Assembly (NCBI GenBank): GCA_013360585.1
Contig: JABWBH010000012.1
Coordinates: 47,201 to 111,200 of the forward strand
DNA from: Phycisphaerae bacterium
GTDB taxonomy: Bacteria > Planctomycetota > Phycisphaerae > UBA1845
Length of the DNA: 64,000 nucleotides
Direction: 5' to 3'
Shown one piece after another: positions 58,437 through 64,000 of the stretch. The notes under the pieces were generated by a model. The model ran no database searches and was not told where the DNA came from. It saw nothing but the letters and a program-made list of their open reading frames with translations. Made by a program: the position numbers and the translations under genes. The first letter of the stretch is position 1. Each line of letters begins with the position of its first letter.

Positions 58437-60222
58437 CGCCAGACAACTCTGACTTCCCGTCGCTTTCGACCCGCTTCCCGCCCGCCTGCACCGAGGCGAC
58501 GCGCCGGTAAATCAATACCCCCCCCGACGCGGCCCGCACCGCGCGATCCCCCAGCAGCGCCAGTTCCTCCCCGAACCGCAGGTCATAACGTTGCTCTCTC
58601 TCGCGCGGGATCGCCACGCCGACCAGCCGATACCGCCGCTCATCCAGAACCAGCGCCCCGACCTTCCGCTCCAGGTCCAGCGGCCTCCCGGCATGAGGCG
58701 TCCGCGATGACCAGACCTGAACATCCAGAATCCAGTCCGGCGGCGCCGACTCAATGCTCGCGATCACTTCGCCCTGCCGCCTTCCCGCGTCCGCATAAGG
58801 CCCGAAAAGGGGATACATGATAGTATACCGCGTCACGCTCCGCAGTCCCGCGTAATAAAGAATCTGCGGCTCGGACCCGAGAATCAGAACACGATCCCCC
58901 GCCGCCGATTCCCGCCGGAGATACTCGCCGATGTGCCGCCCCTCAACGACCAGGTTCTGCCCGTAAAGGATCCGGGCGCGGTCCTCAGCGCTCGCCGCCC
59001 GCCAGAAGGATCGATCCGCGAACACCGGTGCCACCGCCAGCGCAAGCACCGCGCCCAGCGCCACCCCGACCCGAAGCCCCGCCGGATTCCTCGTCGCACT
59101 CGTCACTCGCACAACGCCCAGCCCCGCCAGCATGCTCAGCGGCGGCAGCAGAAAGATCGAGTAATGATCGTAAAAATTGAACGAAATTGCCGCCGCCGCC
59201 CCCGCCGCCGCCAGCCACATCGCGGCAATCCGCGTCGCTCCGCTCTCATCCTTCCGCCCCGAAAGCATCGCCAGCACGGCAAGAATCCCCGCCGGAGCAA
59301 GACACGGCCACTGCCGCCCCGCCGCACGTCCCAGCGCCAACGCCGCTTCACTCCACGAGTTTCTCCTGATGTAGTCCAGGTTGTGCAGCAACACCGCGTC
59401 CACGAACGCCGACCACGCCCCCCGCGACACGAAGAAGACGATCAGCGGCGCCACAACGATCCCCGCACCCAGCATTGTCCACCCCAACGCGGAAAGTCGG
59501 GTCAGGCGAGGCCGGGATTCGGAAGCGCTCTCGCTCGGGCGCAGCCGCCGCGCATCCGCTCTCGCATGCATATCCGTCCCCAGCATCGGCACGAGCATCA
59601 CACACGCCGGAAGCAACGCCACCTGCTTGCAGAGGCATGCCGCCGCCGCCGCAATCCCCGCAACGATCAACGCCGGTCGCCCGCCTCGAAGACGGGACTG
59701 AATGCACGCCAGCGCCATCGCCGAAAGTCCAAGGTTGGCGAAGTGCTCCGTGTTCGCCGACGGACCCAGCACGCGCGGCGATGCGCTCATCACCGTCATC
59801 GCCAGCGCCGCCCACGGCGCCGCTCGCGCGTGTCCCGACCGCGAAAGGCACAACCCCGTCATGACCGCCGTCAGACCCGTGATGATCGCCAGCAGCACAT
59901 GTAACGCGGCCACCGTCGAACCCCCCAGCGCCATCGCCGCCGCGTAGAAGGCGAACACCCCCGGAGGTTTCTGATTGAATTGATCGAGATAGGGCGTCTC
60001 GCCCGCGAGAAGGCGCTGAGCAATGTAAGCGTACTCCCCCTCATCCCGCTCCAGGGGAATCTGCACGATCGCCGCCCGCATCGCGACGAAGACCCCTGCG
60101 ACAAGGATCCAGATTGCGGCGGTTTCGGCGCGATGCAGCGTCGACCGGATCAGGGCGTCCCTCCCGGTGTCTCGGACCGGCGTGTTCGGGTGCGGCGGCG
60201 ACATCACTGGGTCGGCTAGCAT
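58429..60222 (-). CDS. Integral membrane GT-C glycosyltransferase (PMT_2-like)
   Basis: 597 residues. The first periplasmic loop has the GT-C acidic motif ERDEGEYAYIAQRLLAGETPYLDQFNQKPPG (the DEGEYAY/KPP pattern of the PMT_2 family), the usual catalytic loop. About ten membrane segments follow, ending in a soluble domain with GSEPQILYYAGLRSVTRYTIMYPLF. Such enzymes transfer sugars from polyprenyl phosphates. The start is ambiguous: 60222 gives the longest form, and 60204 is an alternative with no better ribosome binding site. The gene is divergent from the TMTC-like gene, 137 bases away. Confidence 0.75.
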   Translation of the reverse strand: MLADPVMSPPHPNTPVRDTGRDALIRSTLHRAETAAIWILVAGVFVAMRAAIVQIPLERDEGEYAYIAQRLLAGETPYLDQFNQKPPGVFAFYAAAMALGGSTVAALHVLLAIITGLTAVMTGLCLSRSGHARAAPWAALAMTVMSASPRVLGPSANTEHFANLGLSAMALACIQSRLRGGRPALIVAGIAAAAACLCKQVALLPACVMLVPMLGTDMHARADARRLRPSESASESRPRLTRLSALGWTMLGAGIVVAPLIVFFVSRGAWSAFVDAVLLHNLDYIRRNSWSEAALALGRAAGRQWPCLAPAGILAVLAMLSGRKDESGATRIAAMWLAAAGAAAAISFNFYDHYSIFLLPPLSMLAGLGVVRVTSATRNPAGLRVGVALGAVLALAVAPVFADRSFWRAASAEDRARILYGQNLVVEGRHIGEYLRRESAAGDRVLILGSEPQILYYAGLRSVTRYTIMYPLFGPYADAGRRQGEVIASIESAPPDWILDVQVWSSRTPHAGRPLDLERKVGALVLDERRYRLVGVAIPREREQRYDLRFGEELALLGDRAVRAASGGVLIYRRVASVQAGGKRVESDGKSELSGDE

Positions 60223-60359
60223 CGCCCGGATCGACCGATCATGATGTTCTTCCCGCGTTTTTCATCCCAGCCTCTCAGCATTATCGACCGACGACCCTGC
60301 CTCACCCGACCCCCCGGATTTCCGATCGCGGGCTGACACCGCTTACAATCCCCGTCATC

Positions 60360-62192
60360 ATGACAGAACTTGTTACGCCTTCGGTTCCACGCTGGAAATC
60401 TCTGCTCCCGGCAGCCTTGATCGCCGGCGCGACCGTCGTCCTCTACCTGCCCGCGATCGACGGTCAGTTTGTCTTTGACGACCCTTTCTACGTCCAGCGC
60501 AACGAGCATCTTCGCAAACCGCTCGGCGAATTCCTCGCCTGGGCCGCCACCGGAATGCATCAGGCCAACTGGCATCCCCTCACCTGGTGCTCTCATGCCG
60601 CCGATCTCGCCCTCTTCGGCGAGAATCCCGCCGGACATCACGCCGTCAGCATCGCCCTGCACGCGATCAATGCCGCACTCCTGCTCCTTCTGCTTGTTCG
60701 CCTGACGGGGCGCCTCGCGCCCTCGATCGCCGTCGCGGCCATCTTCGCCTTCCACCCCCTTCAGGTCGAGTCCGTCGCGTGGATCAGTGAACGCAAAAAC
60801 CTCCTCTGCATGTTCTTCCTCCTGCTTTGCGGACACGCTTACGCCTGTTATGTGAAGAAAACAACCGGATGGCGCTATCTTGCAGTGCTTTCCGCCTTTG
60901 CCGCGGCCTTGATGTCGAAACCGATGGCCGTCACCTGGCCCTTTGTCCTTCTGCTGCTGGATGCGTGGCCTTTGCGACGCCTCTCCCGCCGCGCCGTCGC
61001 CGAGAAGCTCCCGATGCTCGCCCTGACCGTCGGAGCGGCCTGGATCGCCGTGCATACTCAGCAATCCGCCCGCGCCGTCACCAGCCTCGACATCATCGGC
61101 TGGTCCGCCCGCCTTCAGAACGTCGCCGTCAGTTATGTCCGCTATCTCGGCAAGATCTTCGCCCCCCTCGAGCTTTCCCCCTTCTACCCTTACCCCGGGA
61201 TGGAGGCCAAGCCCTGGACGATCGGCGAAGCCGTGCTTTGCCTCTCGCTCCTTCTCGGCGTTACCGCCCTGGTCATCGTGTCGGCGCGCCGCAGACCTTT
61301 CCTCGCCGTCGGCTGGTTCATCTTTCTCGGCACGCTCGTGCCCGTCATCGGTCTGGTGCAGATCGGACGGCAGGCGATGGCCGACCGCTTCGCCTACCTG
61401 CCGATGATCGGCGTGCTCGTCGCCGTCGCCTGGCTTGCCGCAGACCTGCTCGGCGCACGCCCCGAAGGCGCCCCCGCCGCAGACACGACCCCGCGCCGAT
61501 CCTCAGTCCGATCCGCCCTCGTCGGCGCGATCCTCCTCGCCGCAGCCTTGTGGCCGCTCGCAAAGGTCACCCGCGCACAGATTCCGGTCTGGCATGACAA
61601 CGAGACGATGTGGCGCCACGTTTACCGCCTCGAACCTCAGTCCCCCAACGCAATGCACGCCCTCGCCCGTGTTCTTCTCGCTCGGAAGACGCCCGAATCC
61701 GACCGCGAAGCGCGTCGTCTGCTGGAGACGGCGATCCCCCTGGAACGTGACTTGTTTCAGAACACCCTCATGCGCCGTGAACTCGCCGAAGTCCTCCTCC
61801 GCACCGAGCTTTACACCCTGGCGATCATGCAGCTTGAAGATGTCGTCAAGCAGGCGCCGGAGGACGCCGCTGCCCGCGGGTTCCTGGCCTACGTGCAGGA
61901 TCGCGCTGCGTTCCACCCTTCAGGAGAATCGCGCCGGCAGGCGCTGATTGAATCCGCTCGGCAGAACTATCTCTTCGCCCTCGGTCTTCAGGCGCCCCCC
62001 GCCGAAAAGGCTGAGATTCACGGCCACTACGCCGCGTTCCTCGACCGCATCGGGCAGACGCAGGACGCCGTCGCCGAGTTCCGTCGCGCATTGTCCTTGT
62101 ATCCCACGCCGCGGCTGCGCACCGCCCTCGACGCGATCGAGCGCCGTCTGCGAAGCGGGACCGCCGCGGAGAATCCGAAACCGCAGCCGTGA
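60360..62192 (+). CDS. TMTC-like membrane glycosyltransferase with TPR tail
   Basis: 610 residues from the ATG at 60360. The first loop has IDGQFVFDDPFYVQRNEHL, the acidic pair D-D after the first membrane segment, and later QVESVAWISERKNLLCMFFLL with HPLTWCSHAADLALFG. These are the marks of the TMTC family (protein O-mannosyltransferase-like, transmembrane and TPR repeat containing), common in planctomycetes and animals. About ten membrane segments occupy 15-450; residues 480-610 are TPR-like helices (LQTALAVLL..., AEFRRALSLYPTPRLRTAL). It probably glycosylates secreted proteins from a polyprenyl donor. The codons are C-rich in third position. Confidence 0.75.
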   Translation: MTELVTPSVPRWKSLLPAALIAGATVVLYLPAIDGQFVFDDPFYVQRNEHLRKPLGEFLAWAATGMHQANWHPLTWCSHAADLALFGENPAGHHAVSIALHAINAALLLLLLVRLTGRLAPSIAVAAIFAFHPLQVESVAWISERKNLLCMFFLLLCGHAYACYVKKTTGWRYLAVLSAFAAALMSKPMAVTWPFVLLLLDAWPLRRLSRRAVAEKLPMLALTVGAAWIAVHTQQSARAVTSLDIIGWSARLQNVAVSYVRYLGKIFAPLELSPFYPYPGMEAKPWTIGEAVLCLSLLLGVTALVIVSARRRPFLAVGWFIFLGTLVPVIGLVQIGRQAMADRFAYLPMIGVLVAVAWLAADLLGARPEGAPAADTTPRRSSVRSALVGAILLAAALWPLAKVTRAQIPVWHDNETMWRHVYRLEPQSPNAMHALARVLLARKTPESDREARRLLETAIPLERDLFQNTLMRRELAEVLLRTELYTLAIMQLEDVVKQAPEDAAARGFLAYVQDRAAFHPSGESRRQALIESARQNYLFALGLQAPPAEKAEIHGHYAAFLDRIGQTQDAVAEFRRALSLYPTPRLRTALDAIERRLRSGTAAENPKPQP

Positions 62193-62228
62193 CGGCTTCC
62201 CCCGAGCATGCGATCCTGCGCCTCACGC

Positions 62229-63029
62229 CTATCCGGGATGGTTCACCCACCCGAACTCGTTCGCGTTCGACGACCAGACTGGGTACTCCCCCTTGCCCTC
62301 CACCACCAGCCGAAGATGTCGGGCGGTCAGGTCCGCGTTTTCCTGAAGCCGCGGCTTTGAACCTTTCGGCGAGGTGAACTTCCCGGCGGTTCCGTTCAGG
62401 TACGCCAGATTCGCCGCGCCGTTATGCCGGTCCGTAATCTGGTCCAGGTTCGCCCACGATCCGTCGTCCACCGGCGCGTTGTACCAGAACTCATCCTCCT
62501 CGATCAGCAGCGGAATCGCGTCGAACCGCCGCCGCGGCGAACCCGTCCGCTCCGGTCGCTCCGGATACGTCACCCACCACCGCAGGTCCGTCCGCGCCCC
62601 GGCAAAACGGATGATCATCGTGTAATCGTAGACCGTGTTCGCGCTCCGCTGCGCCGTCGGGCACTCGAGGATGTCATCCATCCCGCTCACGTAAGGCCAC
62701 AGCACCGAGGTCTGCATCGGATGTTCGTACCGCTCGGGATCCTGCTGGTACGACGCATTGTTCCGCCCGCCCCAGTCCAGATCGATCGCCCCCTGCCAGT
62801 ACGCGCCGGGAATGCAGCCTTCCTCCTCCGCATAAAGAAACATCGACGCAATCAGTTGACGCTGGTTGGACAGGCACACCACCGCACGACTCTGCTCCCG
62901 CGCGTTCTGAAGCGCCGGCAGCAGGATCGAGATCAGCAGTGCGAGGATCGCGATAACGACCAGCAATTCAATCAGCGTGAACGCGCCGACCCGCCGACCC
63001 CGCCCCCCACCGGTTTCCGTCAGCCTCAT
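62229..63029 (-). CDS. Prepilin-like protein with N-terminal methylation site
   Basis: 266 residues. The leader ends [45 protein letters not shown], the standard FTLIE cleavage and helix with the planctomycete-type [10 protein letters not shown] stretch. Near the C-terminus [19 protein letters not shown] gives an H-x9-N-G variant of the H-x9-D-G signature. It is convergent with the TMTC-like gene, 36 bases away. No pilus assembly gene is nearby, so it stands alone as a secreted or surface pseudopilin. Confidence 0.85.
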   Translation of the reverse strand: MRLTETGGGRGRRVGAFTLIELLVVIAILALLISILLPALQNAREQSRAVVCLSNQRQLIASMFLYAEEEGCIPGAYWQGAIDLDWGGRNNASYQQDPERYEHPMQTSVLWPYVSGMDDILECPTAQRSANTVYDYTMIIRFAGARTDLRWWVTYPERPERTGSPRRRFDAIPLLIEEDEFWYNAPVDDGSWANLDQITDRHNGAANLAYLNGTAGKFTSPKGSKPRLQENADLTARHLRLVVEGKGEYPVWSSNANEFGWVNHPG

Positions 63030-63104
63030 CCGGATGCCCCCCGATCCTCATCATACCCGACCGCGCGCCAACACCGCCTCATCGCCACGACATCTTCCCC
63101 GGCC

Positions 63105-64000
63105 TCACCGGTCCGACATCGCCCCCGCCTCCGAACCGCTCTCAACCCGACGGATGTCGAACGCCCAGTCCAGCGCAACCCCCGTCGCGTCGCCCGTAAA
63201 CGTCGTGAACCGCCGCCCGAGAATCCGCGCCCGCTCCTCCTCTGAAAGCGTCGCCGCCGGCCGCACCACCCACGCCCCACCACCGTCATCCTGCGCCCGC
63301 TCGAGCACATCCTTTTCCACCAGGTAGAACCGGTCCTCGATCGACACCTTGACGTAACGATCGAGAATCACCGCGTGCCGATCAAACCCGGCAAGTCGCG
63401 TCCACGACACATGCGTCTCGATGACATCCGGGCGGAACCCCTCGTCGAGCATCCGTCCGAATTCCCCCCACCCTCGCCGCGCGGCCCTCGCATGATTCAG
63501 CAGCGCCGTATCAATGATCCTCGCTCGGTCTCCGTAAAAAAGCAGGCTCGCCCCGGTGTCCGGCAGCGCAACGCACGGCGGCGTCGCCCCGAACGCCTCC
63601 GCGAATGCGAAGCCCGGCGCTACCAGCGATCGCACGCGCTCCACCGTCACCGCGTTCGACGCATACCGCCACGCAAAAAGCCCTTGCACCGCGGCAAACA
63701 CGATCACTGCCGCTACGACTCGCACCACGCCGGGACGCACGCACCTCTGCTGCAAAGTCGCACTCCCCAGCACGATCGCAAAAGGAAAAACCGCGATGAA
63801 CGTCCGGTTGTCCGTTCCGAACTGCTGCCCGATGTACACGTGATAAACGCAGTACGCCCCCAGCAGCGCCGCCGGAAGCGGCCACGCACGCGCCGCCTCG
63901 CCCGCGCCGCAACCCAACCGCGACAACGCCCCGCGCCCGATCGCCGCCGGCACGCACCACGCCGCCGCCGCCAGCGCAAACAACGCCGCCGCCCGTCCCG
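63105..64000 (-). CDS. Membrane protein with soluble C-terminal domain, truncated at window end
   Basis: The reading frame is open to the last base, so the N-terminus is missing; at least 298 codons are seen. The visible part has three to four membrane segments (FALAAAAWCVPAAIG, LPAALLGAYCVYHVYIG, TFIAVFPFAIVLGSATL, VVRVVAAVIVFAAVQGLFAW), then a soluble domain of about 170 residues with VALPDTGASLLFYGDRARIIDTALLNHARAARRGWGEFGRML and TRLAGFDRHAVILDRYVKVSIEDRFYLVEK. This is the layout of the C-terminal end of GT-C membrane glycosyltransferases of the type found upstream. The family is likely but not certain. Confidence 0.5.
   Translation of the reverse strand, partial: GRAAALFALAAAAWCVPAAIGRGALSRLGCGAGEAARAWPLPAALLGAYCVYHVYIGQQFGTDNRTFIAVFPFAIVLGSATLQQRCVRPGVVRVVAAVIVFAAVQGLFAWRYASNAVTVERVRSLVAPGFAFAEAFGATPPCVALPDTGASLLFYGDRARIIDTALLNHARAARRGWGEFGRMLDEGFRPDVIETHVSWTRLAGFDRHAVILDRYVKVSIEDRFYLVEKDVLERAQDDGGGAWVVRPAATLSEEERARILGRRFTTFTGDATGVALDWAFDIRRVESGSEAGAMSDR

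Noticed and set aside
56154..58820. An 888-codon open frame on the plus strand over the GT-C gene
   Set aside because: It is an antisense shadow rich in Arg, Pro and His, typical of the complement of high-GC coding sequence.

Overview
The window is a gene-dense, high-GC bacterial chromosome segment. It has no rRNA, tRNA, CRISPR array, transposase or phage module that I could see. The gene content fits a flagellated member of the Planctomycetota, probably near Phycisphaerae. The evidence is isolated prepilin-like proteins with the FTLIELLVV type N-terminus and a C-terminal H-x9-[N/G] signature, the FliW-CsrA-flagellin arrangement, many large secreted or membrane proteins, and a TMTC-like glycosyltransferase with TPRs. 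This placement is inference; no marker gene was compared.

Layout. 1-7.8 kb is a flagellar block on the plus strand: end of flgI, a rod-binding FlgJ-type protein, flgN, flgK, an oversized flgL, fliW, csrA and flagellin, closed by a strong terminator. 7.9-17.2 kb carries a PHP-family phosphatase, an overlapping GH3-like acyl-adenylase and kynureninase pair, an M28 peptidase, a lipoprotein, a zinc-ribbon membrane protein and guaA. 17.2-26.3 kb has a nitroreductase and a secreted protein with about twelve 27-residue repeats (both minus), then the coupled run mnmA, GT9 glycosyltransferase and Ycf46-like AAA+ ATPase, then a fused protein containing a cysteine-less redoxin domain. 26.3-40.3 kb is mixed in strand: ACT protein, membrane proteins, B12/radical-SAM enzyme, prepilin, M48 protease, an orphan FtsX-type permease, and a LamG/metzincin protease. 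40.4-53.4 kb (minus) holds housekeeping genes: carB, clpC, a class III aminotransferase, a tandem thioredoxin, recO, groEL and groES. 53.5-64 kb is a cell-surface glycosylation region: an O-antigen-ligase-like protein, two GT-C enzymes, a divergent TMTC-like enzyme, another prepilin and a truncated membrane protein.

How the genes work together. FliW, CsrA and flagellin form the known partner-switch that ties flagellin translation to flagellum assembly. The flagellin leader and the csrA leader both show GGA motifs in places expected for CsrA binding. ClpC and GroES/GroEL form a proteostasis group, and I can see plausible promoters and terminators for them. The right end looks dedicated to building and attaching surface glycans.

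Most unusual points. carB is about 190 residues longer than usual because of three in-frame inserts built of degenerate 7-base repeats, two of them imperfect palindromes. The plus strand switches from G-rich (left) to C-rich (right), with gene orientation following, as expected near a replication terminus. Other oddities are a triple-repeat FlgL, a CsrA with a long basic tail, the GH3-kynureninase overlap, and an operator-like inverted repeat over a prepilin promoter.
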